Part shown: one piece after another, positions 47,862 to 59,106 of the stretch
How the letters are laid out: the number at the start of each line of letters is the position of its first letter
Position numbering within the stretch: the first letter of the stretch is position 1
NCBI RefSeq assembly: GCF_010015445.1
Contig: NC_053115.1
Span: 3,046,000-3,109,999, forward strand
Direction: 5' to 3'
Source of the DNA: Perca fluviatilis
Taxonomy: Eukaryota > Chordata > Actinopteri > Perciformes > Percidae
Length of the DNA stretch: 64,000 nt
Position numbers and translations under genes: made by a program
Notes under the pieces: generated by a model
Database searches by the model: none
Seen by the model: the letters and a program-made list of their open reading frames with translations, nothing else
Told to the model about the DNA's origin: nothing

Positions 47862-48156
47862 CTGCAGGAAGAGATACACACACACACAGTGGGTTTTTAA
47901 ATTTCAAACGACTCTGCAATCCAAGCTGAAAAGCAATGTAGCCACAAAACGGGTTCAAAATGGCACCGGCACAAGAGGGCTGCCACCGCACAGGCCCACC
48001 GTTCGGATTTATGGACATTTTACAAAACTGGGCGCCTTATTTACACCCGCTCCAGCACCATAGACCTTTGCTTGGGCCGCCCCTGGGCTTTGGGCCAGGG
48101 TCATCTGTACCCTTTGACGACGGCGACTCGATAGCGGAAGAGGAGGAAAATCAAAC
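47862..48156. other. transporter intron, unique-looking part
   Basis: Contains a plus-strand open frame (47960-48172) starting MAPAQEGCHRTGPPFGFMDI. It is antisense in an intron and runs into the minisatellite. I do not recognise it, and it may be a remnant of a mobile element. Confidence 0.35.
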
Positions 48157-49061
48157 ACCTATCTACAGCTAGAGGAGACCCCACCTATCTACAGCTAGAG
48201 GAGACCCCACCTATCTACAGCTAGAGGAGACCCACCTATCTACAGCTAGAGGAGACCCCACATATCTACAGCTAGAGGAGACCCCACCTATCTACAGCTA
48301 GGGGAGACCCCACCTATCTACAGCTAGGGGAGACCCCACCTATCTACAGCTAGGGGAGACCCCACCTATCTACAGCTAGAGGAGACCTCACCTATCTACA
48401 GCTAGGAGACCCCACCTATCTACAGCTAGAGGAGACCCCACCTATCTACAGCTAGAGGAGACCCCACCTATCTACAGCTAGAGGAGACCCCACCTATCTA
48501 CAGCTAGGGGAGACCTCACCTATCTACAGCTAGAGGAGACCCCACCTATCTACAGCTAGAGGAGACCCCACCTATCTACAGCTAGGGGAGACCCCACCTA
48601 TCTACAGCTAGGGGAGACCCTACCTATCTACAGCTAGAGGAGACCCCACCTATCTACAGCTAGAGGAGACCTCACCCACTACAGCTAGGGGAGACCCCAC
48701 CTATCTACAGCTAGAGGAGACCCCACCTATCTACAGCTAGAGGAGACCTCACCTATCTACAGCTAGGGGAGACCCTCACCTATCTACAGCTAGAGGAGAC
48801 CCCACCTATTCACAGCTAGGGGAGACCCCACCTATCTACAGCTAGAGGAGACCCCACCTATCTACAGCTAGAGGAGACCCCACCTATCTACAGCTAGAGG
48901 AGACCTCACCTATCTACAGCTAGGGGAGACCCCACCTATCTACAGCTAGAGGAGACCCCACCTATCTACAGCTAGAGGAGACCCCACCTATCTACAGCTA
49001 GGGGAGACCCCACCTATCTACAGCTAGAGGAGACCCTACCTATCTACAGCTAGAGGAGACC
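48157..49061. repeat. 26-bp minisatellite, about 35 copies, in a transporter intron
   Basis: The unit contains ACCTATCTACAGCTAG followed by AGGAGACCCC. AGAGG and AGGGG variants alternate, with a few CTCACC and CCTACC forms. Copies are highly similar. Confidence 0.95.
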
Positions 49062-49223
49062 GTGATGAGCCCTATTTCAACAAATGGTGGCATATCCCTT
49101 TAATAGCATTTTCCATACTCATGTGCTGGCTTAGCTTGGTTTAGCTTGGCTTAGCTTGGCTTGGCTCGGCTTGGCGCTTCAGCCCAGCACGGCAGGGATT
49201 TGCATTTCCATTACAACACCTGC

Positions 49224-49513
49224 TTAAAAGGACAATTCTGGCACAAAACGAACCCTAGGGGTTAACAACAGATGTGTACCCACTCTGTTGTTCTCTGGGA
49301 CATGTTTTCATGCTAATCTAATGTGTTTGTAGCTTGAAACAAGCTAGCGCGGACCGCTGATTAGCTTACAACGCTAGTATTTGGGGCACAGGTATATTTA
49401 TACCACTAAAAAGGATCAAAATATCACCACACTTCCACGGTAGCATAATGAGGGTCCCTACATGTTAACCGAAGCATTGAGAACTTTGTAAGTGTACAGA
49501 CAGTTTATTAAAA

Positions 49514-49544
<31 letters not shown>

Positions 49545-49854
49545 ATACATAAATAAATAAATTGAGAACTTACAAAGTTCCCAATGCTTCGGGTTAACAT
49601 GTAGGGACCCTCATTATGCTACCGTGGAAGCGTGGTGATATTTTGAGCCTTTAGTGGTGGTATATAGATGTTATTTTTTACTTTTCCTGTGCCCCGAATA
49701 CGCGTTGCGCGGGTTAATCAGCGGTTCCGCAGCTTGTTTCAAGCTAAAGCAACATATCTTGATAGCATGAAACATGACCCGAGAACGACAGAGTGGGTAC
49801 ACATCTGTTATTAACCCCTAGGGTTCGTCTTGCGCCGGAATTGTCCTTTAAAAG
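49224..49854. mobile_element. 630-bp fold-back element flanked by TTAA
   Basis: TTAAAAGGACAATTCTGGC starts the left arm (49224 to about 49495). The right arm (about 49562-49851) is its reverse complement ending GAATTGTCCTTTAA. Both arms contain CCCTAGGGGTTAA, GAGTGGGTACACATCTG, CTTGAAACAAGCT, ACCGTGGAAG and GTAGGGACCCTCATTATG in mirrored order. The loop is an AAAT microsatellite (49509-49563). It can fold into one hairpin of roughly 280 bp and has no coding. Confidence 0.9.
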
Positions 49855-50147
49855 GTCTTCGGTGCCGGTGAGTTGGTGACACAACGCTATCTTAAAAACT
49901 GCCTACGTGTGAAGTTCGCAGACGTAGTAGCTAAATCTATCCATAACATAAAAGCAGATGTATATTTTCAGCAGATCGCTACAACAAGATCAAGCTAGCG
50001 AGCCAGTTTTGTTTATATGTGTAGTATTTATTCAGTTTAGGGAATTCCCCCAATCTCTACATGAGGCCAGCGACGAGGTCCGTAACGCTGAAGTATAGCA
50101 CACCCTCTCGTGTAATTTAGTTATGGGAACGCAAATCAGCGTCTTAC
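49855..50147. other. transporter intron, nothing recognised
   Basis: No exon or defined repeat is recognised. Confidence 0.35.
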
Positions 50148-50218
50148 CGATCCGACGAGCAGCTGCAGGATCATCTCACCTGTGCTGGCACTGGTCACCA
50201 GGACCGTGGTGGCACAAC
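50148..50218 (-). CDS. mfsd4a: MFSD4A-like transporter, short exon
   Basis: After TGTGTGTTAAAG it encodes (G)CATTVLVTSASTGEMILQLL, then VGS, and ends at a GTAAGA donor. Length is 71 bp, and the first two bases complete the split glycine codon of the upstream exon. The peptide matches the conserved MFSD4A segment YKGCATTVLVTGAG.GEM.LQ in the C-terminal half. The family glycine of GAG is replaced here (TSAS), which is a visible local divergence. Confidence 0.9.
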
Positions 50219-50423
50219 CTTTAACACACAAGAAATAAGACAGAAATTGCTAATAAAATGTCATAAAATGCTACTCCTCCCACGTACTTTCACCTGCAGA
50301 GCTCATTCAAACTTTAAACTATCGACAAAACCTTCAGCTATTAGAACATGAGCTTCAGAGAAGGGAGGCAAGTGGAGGAGTCAGGGATGCAATTTAAGGA
50401 AAGTGAGATGCACTGAATGACTT

Positions 50424-53400
50424 TACTATACTATGACTTTTTTTCAACATACTATACTGTGACTTTTTTTCGACATACTATACTATGACTTTTTTCCGAC
50501 ATACTATACTGTGACTTTTTTTGACATACTATACTATGACTTTTTTCGACATACTATACTATGACTTTTTTCGACATACTATACTATGACTTTTTTTCGA
50601 CATACTATACTATGACTTTTTTCGACATACTATACTATGACTTTTTTTCGACATACTATACTATGACTTTTTATAACATACTATACTGTGACTTTTTTTC
50701 AACATACTATACTATGACTTTTTTTGACATACTATACTATGACTTTTTTCGACATACTATACTGTGACTTTTTTTCGACATACTATACTGTGACTTTTTT
50801 TCGACATACTATACTATGACTTTTTTCGACATACTATACTATGACTTTTTTCGACATACTATACTATGACTTTTTTATAACATACTATACTGTGACTTTT
50901 TTTCGACATACTATACTGTGACTTTTTTTCAACATACTATACTATGACTTTTTTTCGACATACTATACTATGACTTTTTTTCGACATACTATACTATGAC
51001 TTTTTTTTGACATACTATACTATGACTTTTTTTCGACATACTATACTATGACTTTTTTTTGACATACTATACTATGACTTTTTTATAACATACTATACTG
51101 TGACTTTTTTTCGACATACTATACTGTGACTTTTTTTCAACATACTATACTATGACTTTTTTTCAACATACTATACTGTGACTTTTTTTCAACATACTAT
51201 ACTATGACTTTTTTTCAACATACTATACTGTGACTTTTTTTCGACATACTATACTGTGACTTTTTTTCGACATACTATACTGTGACTTTTTTCAACATAC
51301 TATACTATGACTTTTTTTCAACATACTATACTATGACTTTTCTTTTCAACATACCATACCATGATTTTATACTATACTCTGACTTTTTTCAACATTAACT
51401 ATACTATGACTTTTTCTCAACATACTATACTATGACTTTATGCTTTTTCAACATACTATACTATGACTTTTTTTCGAATAACTATACTATGACTTTTCTA
51501 CATACTATACTATGACTTTTTTATAACTTACTTTTACACATACTATACTATGATTTTTTATACATACTATACTATGACTTTTTATATTACATACTATACT
51601 ATGACTTTTTTATAACATACTCATACATGACTTATGACTTTTTATAACATACTATACTATGACTTTTTATAACATACTATACTATGACTTTTTATAACAT
51701 ACTATACTATGACTTTTTATAACATACTATACTATGACTTTTTTCTACATACTATACTATGACTTTTTTTCAACATACTATACTATGACTTTTTTCAACA
51801 TACTATACTATGACTTTTTTTCAACATACTATACTGTGACTTTTTTTCAACATACTATACTATGACTTTTTTATAACATACTATACTATGACTTTTTTAT
51901 AACATACTATACTATGACTTTTTTATAACATACTATACTATGACTTTTTATAACATACTATACTATGACTTTTTTATAACATACTATACAAACACTTTTT
52001 TATAACATACTATACTATGACTTTTTTCAACATACTATACTGTGACTTTTTTTCAACATACTATACTATGACTTTTTTATAACATACTATACTATGACTT
52101 TTTTCAACATACTATACTGTGACTTTTTTATAACATACTATACTATGACTTTTTTCAACATACTATACTGTGACTTTTTATAACATACTATACTATGACT
52201 TTTTTCAACATACTATACTGTGACTTTTTTTCAACATACTATACTATGACTTTTTTATAACATACTATACTATGACTTTTTTCAACATACTATACTATGA
52301 CTTTTTTATAACATACTATACTATGACTTTTTTATAACATACTATACTATGACTTTTTTATAACATACTATACTATGACTTTTTATAACATACTATACTA
52401 TGACTTTTTTATAACATACTATACTATGACTTTTTTATAACATACTATACTATGACTTTTTTATAACATACTATACTATGACTTTTTTATAACATACTAT
52501 ACTATGACTTTTTATAACATACTATACTATGACTTTTTTCAACATACTATACTATGACTTTTTTTCAACATACTATACTGTGACTTTTTTTCAACATACT
52601 ATACTATGACTTTTTTATAACATACTATACTATGACTTTTTTCAACATACTATACTGTGACTTTTTATAACATACTATACTATGACTTTTTTCAACATAC
52701 TATACTGTGACTTTTTTTCAACATACTATACTGTGACTTTTTTCAACATACTATACTGTGACTTTTTTTCAACATACTATACTGTGACTTTTTTTCAACA
52801 TACTATACTATGACTTTTTTATAACATACTATACTATGACTTTTTTCAACATACTATACTATGACTTTTTTATAACATACTATACTATGACTTTTTTATA
52901 ACATACTATACTATGACTTTTTTATAACATACTATACTATGACTTTTTTATAACATACTATACTATGACTTTTTTATAACATACTATACTATGACTTTTT
53001 TAACATACTATACTATGACTTTTTATAACATACTATACTATGACTTTTTTCACATACTATACTATGACTTTTTTTCAACATACTATACTATGACTTTTTT
53101 TCAACATACTATACTATGACTTTTTTCAACATACTATACTATGACTTTTTTCGACATACTATACTATGACTTTTTTTCGACATACTATACTATGACTTTT
53201 TTCAACATACTATACTATGACTTTTTTTCAACATACTATACTATGACTTTTTTCGACATACTATACTATGACATTTTTTGTACTTTTTCGACATACTATA
53301 CTATGACTTTTTTTCAACATACTATACTATGACTTTTTCGACATACTATGACTTTTTTTTACATACTATACTATGACTTTTTCGACATACTATACTATGA

Positions 53401-53731
53401 CTTTTTTTCAACATACTATACTATGACTTTTTCGACATACTATGACTTTTTTTTTACATACTATACTATGACTTTTTCGACATACTATGACTTTTTTTTT
53501 TTTACATACTATACTATGACTTTTTTCAACATACTATGACTTTTCAACATACTATGACTTTTCAACATACTATGACTTTTCGACATACTATGACTTTTTT
53601 TGACGTACTATACTATGACTTTATGACATACTATACTAGGACTTTTTTTCGACATACTATACTAGGACTTTTTCGACACTATACAAGGACTTTTTTCGAC
53701 ATACTATAGTATAGTATGTCGAAAAAAGTCC
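50424..53731. repeat. 3.3-kb AT-rich satellite, unit about 25 bp (array 2), in a transporter intron
   Basis: Same unit and orientation as array 1. Blocks dominated by TTTTCGACA (50460-51120, 53140-53720) alternate with blocks dominated by TTATAACA or TTTCAACA (51600-53100). CTATACTGTGAC variants form runs, for example 50680-51290 and 52600-52800. A noisier part lies at 51340-51600. Confidence 0.95.
53687..53731. repeat. perfect 21-bp hairpin at the end of the satellite
   Basis: 53687-53707 and 53711-53731 are exact reverse complements with a three-base loop. The last satellite unit is turned back on itself. Confidence 0.93.
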
Positions 53732-53813
53732 TGGTTCAGAAGTAGTTTAGCAGACTTAAAGGTGCTCTAAGCCTTAGAGCACCTTTAAGTCTGCTAAACT
53801 ACTTCTGAACCAG
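53731..53813. repeat. perfect 41-bp hairpin with a TTAA-type core
   Basis: 53731-53771 and 53773-53813 are exact reverse complements around a single C. Inside, 53756-53788 has the form TTAAAGGTGCTCTAAG, C, then its complement ending TTAA. It closely resembles the end of the TTAA fold-back element at 25093 (TTAAAGGTGCACTAAG). Confidence 0.93.
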
Positions 53814-53884
53814 ATGCTGGTACAACCGCCTCTACTGCTGCCCAGGTTGAATTTTGCTCTATTACTGTTGGCCTTGCTAGTTAG

Positions 53885-54226
53885 TAGGGCTGGGCAATAT
53901 GTCAATATTATATCGATATTGTGATACGACTAGATATCGTCTTTGATTTTGGACATGTGTGTGTGTTGGTGTGTTTCCTGGTTTTAAAGGCTGCATTACA
54001 CTAAAAGGATGCAATCTTCTGAACTTACCAGACTTTTCTAACTGTTCTATTATTTGCGTTTACCCACTTAGTCATTATGTCAACATTATTGATGATTATT
54101 TATCAAAAACCCCGTTGTGTAAATATTTTGTGAAAGCACCAGTAGTCAACCCTACAATATCATCGCAATATTGTTAGAGGTAAAAAATACCGTGATATTT
54201 GATTTTCTTCACATCGCCCAGCCCTA
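53885..54226. mobile_element. hAT-type MITE with 8-bp target duplication
   Basis: The ends TAGGGCTGGGCAATATG and, inverted, CATCGCCCAGCCCTA are flanked by CTAGTTAG (53877-53884) and CTAGTAAG (54227-54234), an 8-bp duplication with one mismatch. The inside has TATATCGATATTGTGATA and AATACCGTGATATTTGAT. It lies in the same transporter intron as satellite array 2. Confidence 0.88.
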
Positions 54227-54336
54227 CTAGTAAGCCAACATCAGCAGCTGGTCTAACAGCATCAAAATCTTTGGTCCTCCTCATAGAGTAGGAATTGATG
54301 CCCAGAGTGTGTCAGAATGTGTGTGTGTTACTTTAC

Positions 54337-54484
54337 CTTTGTAGTCTAAGACGTCCTCTGTAAAGGCCAGCACTGACGGGAACACACTGCTGATGCACAG
54401 TCCCAACAGGCAAGTACCAATGAAGAGAAACACACAGCTGGTGTAGAAGATCAACACCAGGCACTGCACCAGGATGACCCCCAC
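54337..54484 (-). CDS. mfsd4a: MFSD4A-like transporter, exon with two membrane segments
   Basis: After CTGTGTGTCTTTCAG it encodes VGVILVQCLVLIFYTSCVFL, FIGTCLLGLCISSVFPSVLA and FTEDVLDYK, and ends with the first base of a glycine codon before a GTAAAG donor. It matches MFSD4A where a hydrophobic segment is followed by FVGTA.LGL..SSTFPSMLAYTED..QYKG. The FPS.LA.TED motif is the clearest family marker in the window. Phase joins to the exon at 50148-50218. Confidence 0.95.
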
Positions 54485-54629
54485 CTGAAAGACACACAGC
54501 GAGAGTCAGACAACGACCAGAACTTAACAGAAGTCGGTGTTCTGCTGTAAACAGAAAACAGATGAGGCTATAAGTCGCAGCTCTAACCATCATCACCATG
54601 TTTCCTCAAAACACTGGTACACTGCTGCA

Positions 54630-54900
54630 TATATATATATATTGATCTTAATGCCTTAATTAAAAAATAAGGAAAAATCCAACCTTTAAGGACACCAATT
54701 TTCTTTGTGAATGAATAGTGTATCATAAATAAATAAATAAATGTTCTTCCTTAAAATACAGGGGGCATAAGTCAGTACACCCCTATGTTAAATTCCCTTA
54801 GAGGAAGGCAGATTTTTATTTTTATTTCATGGATCCAGGATGCATCCTGATAAAGTTCCCTTGGCCTTTTTCCAAATCTTTCCTCAAATGTTGTGGGTTG
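54630..54900. mobile_element. Tc1-like MITE fragment
   Basis: The stretch TACAGGGGGCATAAGTCAGT, ACACCCCTATG and neighbouring T/A-rich sequence resemble a fish Tc1-type repeat ending in GTACTGACTTATGCCCCCTG. Only an approximate extent is given. Confidence 0.45.
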
Positions 54901-55017
54901 CATCTTGGGGCTGCAGTACTGATTGGAGCTGCAGTACAGCTCTCAATCTATCTGAACCCAACATAAAAAGCTCATGAAAAATTGAAAATAAAACAAGTCG
55001 CAGCAAACGCTTGATCG

Positions 55018-55127
55018 TGTTTTATGCCTCCAACGGTGCCTTCCAGGCAGCTAACCCTAACCTTAACCCTAAACATAACCACTGCCACGCTGCCTGGAAG
55101 GAGACGCTGGGGGCAAAAAAACACCAA
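55018..55127. mobile_element. small imperfect fold-back repeat with telomere-like core
   Basis: TGCCTCC..CGGTGCCTTCCAGGCAGC on the left mirrors GCTGCCTGGAAGGAGACGCTGGGGGCA on the right. The loop contains CTAACCCTAACC and TTAACCCTAA, which look telomere-like but are too short and irregular to be a telomere remnant on this evidence. Confidence 0.55.
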
Positions 55128-55624
55128 AAACCGCAGCAAACCTGCCTGTGTTCATTTCATCATCCAAGGGTACAGTTCCCCTTTCAGACCACTAGGGGGC
55201 ATAGCTCTTTAACAGATGTGCTGCTATTGAGCGGGCATCAGGCACGTACTACTACATTTACTGTACATGTGTTCAAAGACAAACAGACCAAAGTAAAGTA
55301 AAAGACAATGTTCTCTTGTTACGAAAGTGAACATGACAAAGCAGTTCAGTTTGGCTTAAATAGCTTGTTTGTATAACCTCTTAATCATCCTCCAAACGAT
55401 GCCACCAAATCCTGTCATGTGCATTACCATGCCGTTCAAATATTTGGTTAGAACCAACATACAACAGCTGTGCATGAGCTTTATTGCTTATACTAGAATT
55501 TACTGCTCCGTGGGACACGCAAATCAATGTGGGACAACCTCACCTTCTGAGCTCTATACTCACTGCACTGTGATATCAACTACTGTATTCATTTTAGTTT
55601 GGTATTTTAAATGTATGTTCATAC
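55128..55624. other. transporter intron, nothing recognised
   Basis: No exon or defined repeat is supported. Confidence 0.35.
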
Positions 55625-55798
55625 CAAACTGAAGGTGAGCAGCCTGGGTGCTTGGAATCTGTAGGACAGGTAGATGAAAGCCAGTCTTCCTACTGTGATG
55701 GAGGCCCAGAAGACACTGTCCAGGCAGCCAGCGGTCTTGTGACCCATCAGCAGAGGAGGGGACACTGCGTAGGTGTAGACGAAGCCAGCATAGGAGCC
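55625..55798 (-). CDS. mfsd4a: MFSD4A-like transporter, exon
   Basis: After TGTTGTCCTGCAG it encodes 58 codons in phase 0: GSYAGFVYTYAVSPPLLMGH, KTAGCLDSVFWASITVGRLA, FIYLSYRFQAPRLLTFSL, before a GTATGA donor. It matches MFSD4A GAYSAFVYSYAV..PLS.GHK.AGYL.S.FWG.IT.GRL. The GRL motif after the membrane segment is typical of MFS carriers. Both phases match the neighbouring exons. Confidence 0.94.
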
Positions 55799-56807
55799 CT
55801 GCAGGACAACACAGCAGAGGTTTTCAAGTCTGACAACGTGGGCACCACTCGGACAACATCTCCACCAGTATTTCTCAAAGAGAAAAGGTCTAACAGGTTA
55901 GAGCGTGCACACTGCCTGCGTGACGCGCACGTCTCAGGCGCCAAAAACGCGTGCATGCTAGAAATAGAACAGACGCCTATTTTTCACGCGACACGCAAGC
56001 GTGTTGGAAGCATTTCCTGGCAAAATAGAATAGGAAAAGATGTTTATATGTCGTTTAGACACTAATACATATTAATAAATGACATGTTGATGTTTGAAAG
56101 TCTCGAGGTTTTGATATAAATGCAGATATATGAATGTAATAATAAAAAAGAAAAAAATCCATTTTCAAGTATTGCACCTGTTAATCCAGAAGGAAATATT
56201 CTGGAGCCTATATTTTGCCGTCAATACTGCCGATGTTGTCTTTGTGATCAGTATATATTTATGTCCAGACGAGGCTAGCAGCAGCAGCAGCAGCAGCACC
56301 GCGTCAGACACCTTTCTGGTGTGCGAAGACGTAGCCGTCTTGGTTGTTTTTTTTTTACCCCGGACGTGATGATTTTTGGACGAGAGGGTGGAGCTGGGGA
56401 GGATGACGCGGTAAAGCAAGTGTTGTTTATGGTTGCAATGCAGCTGCGCTAAGCTAAACGCTACAGAGGGAAAGCTGTACATTTTCTAACAGCTGGAGTG
56501 AGGCATCCAGGGAAGTTTTACCTCCGGGCACGGGCGCCTCTCATCTGCACGTACGGCAGAACGCAGAAAATCAGCTAACTTTCCCTCAAGTTACCAGCTA
56601 ACTCTATCACTAGCTTGCTAGCATTGGTTGGTGAGGTGCTACTAAACACTGAACAAGACATTTTTAGTGGACCAAAATATTCCAATTAACTTTGATAAAG
56701 TGAAAACACACAGTGACAGGGTGTTTGGACACACAAAAACAAGTTCAGGTCTATTTTAATGTCCACAGTGTTAGCATGGTTAGCATCGCTAAGCCTCTGT
56801 CCTGATT
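55799..56807. other. transporter intron with repeat fragments
   Basis: 55995-56136 is a dispersed repeat shared with 32810-32950. A short CAG run (about 56277-56298) is present. No exon is seen. Confidence 0.5.
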
Positions 56808-57125
56808 GACAGGTCCTAAAGCATCCCCTGCTTTATCGTCTATTTTAAAATAAATGGGACCATAATTTACAAAATGAACACCACGCTGTATCGAAGAAGA
56901 CTTGAAACTAGCGACTGAGGCCATATACTCATTATGAACATGTTTGCTGAGGTAATAAAGAAGTAAGGTCATTTTCTCATAGACTTTAATAGCAACAGAC
57001 TTCTTTTGGAGCCAGTGGAGTCGCCCCCTGTTGGAAATTAGATAGAATGCAGGTTTAAGGTACTTCTGCATTGGCTTCACTTTTCAGACCTGGAAGCTCC
57101 GTCCTTTATTTTTACAGCCTATAGT
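56808..57125. mobile_element. non-autonomous repeat family B, copy 2 (single-copy core)
   Basis: Shares CCCCTGCTTTATCG, AAACTAGCGACTGAGGCCAT, TTTCTCATAGACTT, TCGCCCCCTG and AGAATGCAGGTTTAAGG with 3905-4545. The CCCCCTG...GCAGGTTTAAGG unit is present once, without the tandem expansion. Confidence 0.65.
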
Positions 57126-57347
57126 CAGAGCCATTGCTGCAGCTCCAACTTCTGACTCTTTTGGTAAATGTGCAACATCAGCAGCCAAACTACAAAAACT
57201 ACTTTCCTCTTCTTTTTAGAACACCAGCATGCACCTGTCCCATTTTACCTCACGCACTATCTTTGCCTTACGTCTCTCCCTCCACGCCCCGGTATAGAGT
57301 GCAGTTTTACACGTTTGTGTGTATATGTGTGTAGCAGAAAGTCTTAC
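57126..57347. other. transporter intron, nothing recognised
   Basis: Short intronic stretch. No defined repeat. Confidence 0.35.
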
Positions 57348-57463
57348 TATAATCCCATCAGTGAGGAAGAGGATGGCTCCACCCAGAATGTGGAGAAGGA
57401 AGAAAGTAGCAGGGCGATCCCGGAGTTTGGCAGGGTTACAGCAACCAAACAAACTCCCATGAC
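57348..57463 (-). CDS. mfsd4a: MFSD4A-like transporter, exon
   Basis: After CTCTCTCTTCAG the first two bases complete a glycine codon, then 38 codons encode HGSLFGCCNPAKLRDRPATF, FLLHILGGAILFLTDGII, before a GTAAGA donor. It matches MFSD4A LFSCC...LR..P..FF..HI.GA..LF.TDGL, the end of the large cytosolic loop and the next membrane segment. Confidence 0.94.
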
Positions 57464-57525
57464 CTGAAGAGAGAGAGGGATGCTGAGGTCTGTCATTTAA
57501 TTTAAATACTACAAATCACAATCAC

Positions 57526-57526
<1 letters not shown>

Positions 57527-57580
<54 letters not shown>
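57527..57580. repeat. CA microsatellite (TG in transporter RNA) near a donor
   Basis: About 26 CA units beginning roughly 11 bases past the donor of the exon at 57592-57721. In transporter pre-mRNA this is a UG run directly after the 5' splice site. Confidence 0.95.
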
Positions 57581-57583
<3 letters not shown>

Positions 57584-57591
57584 TGCATTAC

Positions 57592-57721
57592 CTTGACCAC
57601 TGTCCCCGGTGGGGCTTGTGCTGGACGGAGAGTCTCTGTCGAGCAGACGTGGACCGGTGCTGGAGCAAGGCAGCAGTCTCTCATGGTAGATCAAAGAGAG
57701 CACTGCTACTGGCACTGGGAG
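57592..57721 (-). CDS. mfsd4a: MFSD4A-like transporter, exon for the central cytosolic loop
   Basis: After TGTCTCCTGGCAG it encodes [43 protein letters not shown], plus one base before a GTAATG donor. The start matches MFSD4A INLPVPMAVL.L...ERLL. The serine/proline-rich rest corresponds to the variable central loop between the two halves of the carrier and is shorter than in the human protein as I recall it. Confidence 0.92.
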
Positions 57722-57730
57722 CTGCCAGGA

Positions 57731-57814
<84 letters not shown>

Positions 57815-57817
57815 AAG

Positions 57818-57852
<35 letters not shown>

Positions 57853-57928
57853 AAGAAACACACACACACACACACAGACAAAGAAACACACAAAACACAC
57901 ACACACACACACACAGACAGACAGAGAG

Positions 57929-57959
<31 letters not shown>

Positions 57960-57963
57960 GACA

Positions 57964-58019
<56 letters not shown>

Positions 58020-58388
58020 GACACAGAGAGAGACACACACACACACGCAGACAGAGACACACACAGACACACACACACACAGACAGAGACACACACACAC
58101 ACAGACAGAGACACACACACACGCAGACAGACAGAGAGACACACACACACACGCAGACAGACAGACAGAGACACACACACACACAGACAGACAGAGACAC
58201 ACACACAGACACACACGCACACACACACACACACACAGACAGACAGAGACACACACACACAGACACACAGACAGACAAACAGACAGAGACACACACACAC
58301 AGACAGAGACACACACACACACACACACAGACACACACACACAGACAGAGACACACACACACACAGACAGACACACAGACAGACAGAC

Positions 58389-58423
<35 letters not shown>

Positions 58424-58600
58424 CACAGAGACACACACAGAGACACACACAGAGACACAGACACACACACACACACACAGACAGAGACACACACACACAC
58501 ACAGACAGACACACAGACAGACAGACAGACACACACACACATACACACACACACACAGACACACACACACACACACAGAGACACACACACACACACACAG
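57731..58600. repeat. 0.87-kb CA/CAGACAGA microsatellite in a transporter intron
   Basis: CA with GACAGACAGAGAC blocks. On the transporter strand it is a UG-rich run ending about 10 bases before a splice acceptor. Long V/C/S or H/T open frames are artefacts. Confidence 0.95.
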
Positions 58601-59106
58601 ACATACAAAGAGGCTTTTGTTTACCAAGTTAACAGTCAACATTTCCTGTCACCTGATTTAATTTGTGAACCTCCCGTCATAAAAGTAAAACCCAGTGCGT
58701 CTTATCTGCTGGAAACAGATCATGTTCAAACAGAAAAACTTATTTTTGAAAGGTGGGAGCTCATTACTTCATCTGAGAGGCAAGGTCAAGGCTTAATCTC
58801 AAGAAATGCAAACAAGAGGAGCAAAACTGAAAGCAAAGACATAACTCTGAGTGGCTCTGAAGAAGTCACTGTGAGTCACTCTGTTATTTTATTATATCAT
58901 TTACTTCAATTATGGTCATTTTCACATTGTTATTATTGTGCAACACTGCATGGAAAATGTAGTCATGGGATGCTTAAATCGTACGATTATGCTCCAACAA
59001 AAGCCTCACCAGAGAGAAGCTACATCAGTGCTGCTAAACTTTGATTTTTCATGTCGGCCTCCAGGTCCAAGAAGCCATCTTTATCACCGACTAATTATAC
59101 AGTGAT
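58601..59106. other. transporter intron, nothing recognised
   Basis: No exon or defined repeat is supported. Confidence 0.35.

Noticed and set aside
47960..48172. Plus-strand frame antisense to the transporter intron
   Set aside because: Runs into the 26-bp minisatellite, lacks splice or homology support and is short.
44469..53539. Open frames with YYTMTFFDIL-type repeated peptides
   Set aside because: Translations of the 25-bp satellite. They break wherever the T run changes length.
55048..55074. Telomere-like CTAACC repeats
   Set aside because: Only about four irregular units in the loop of a small fold-back repeat, so too short to argue for a telomere fusion or an interstitial telomere.
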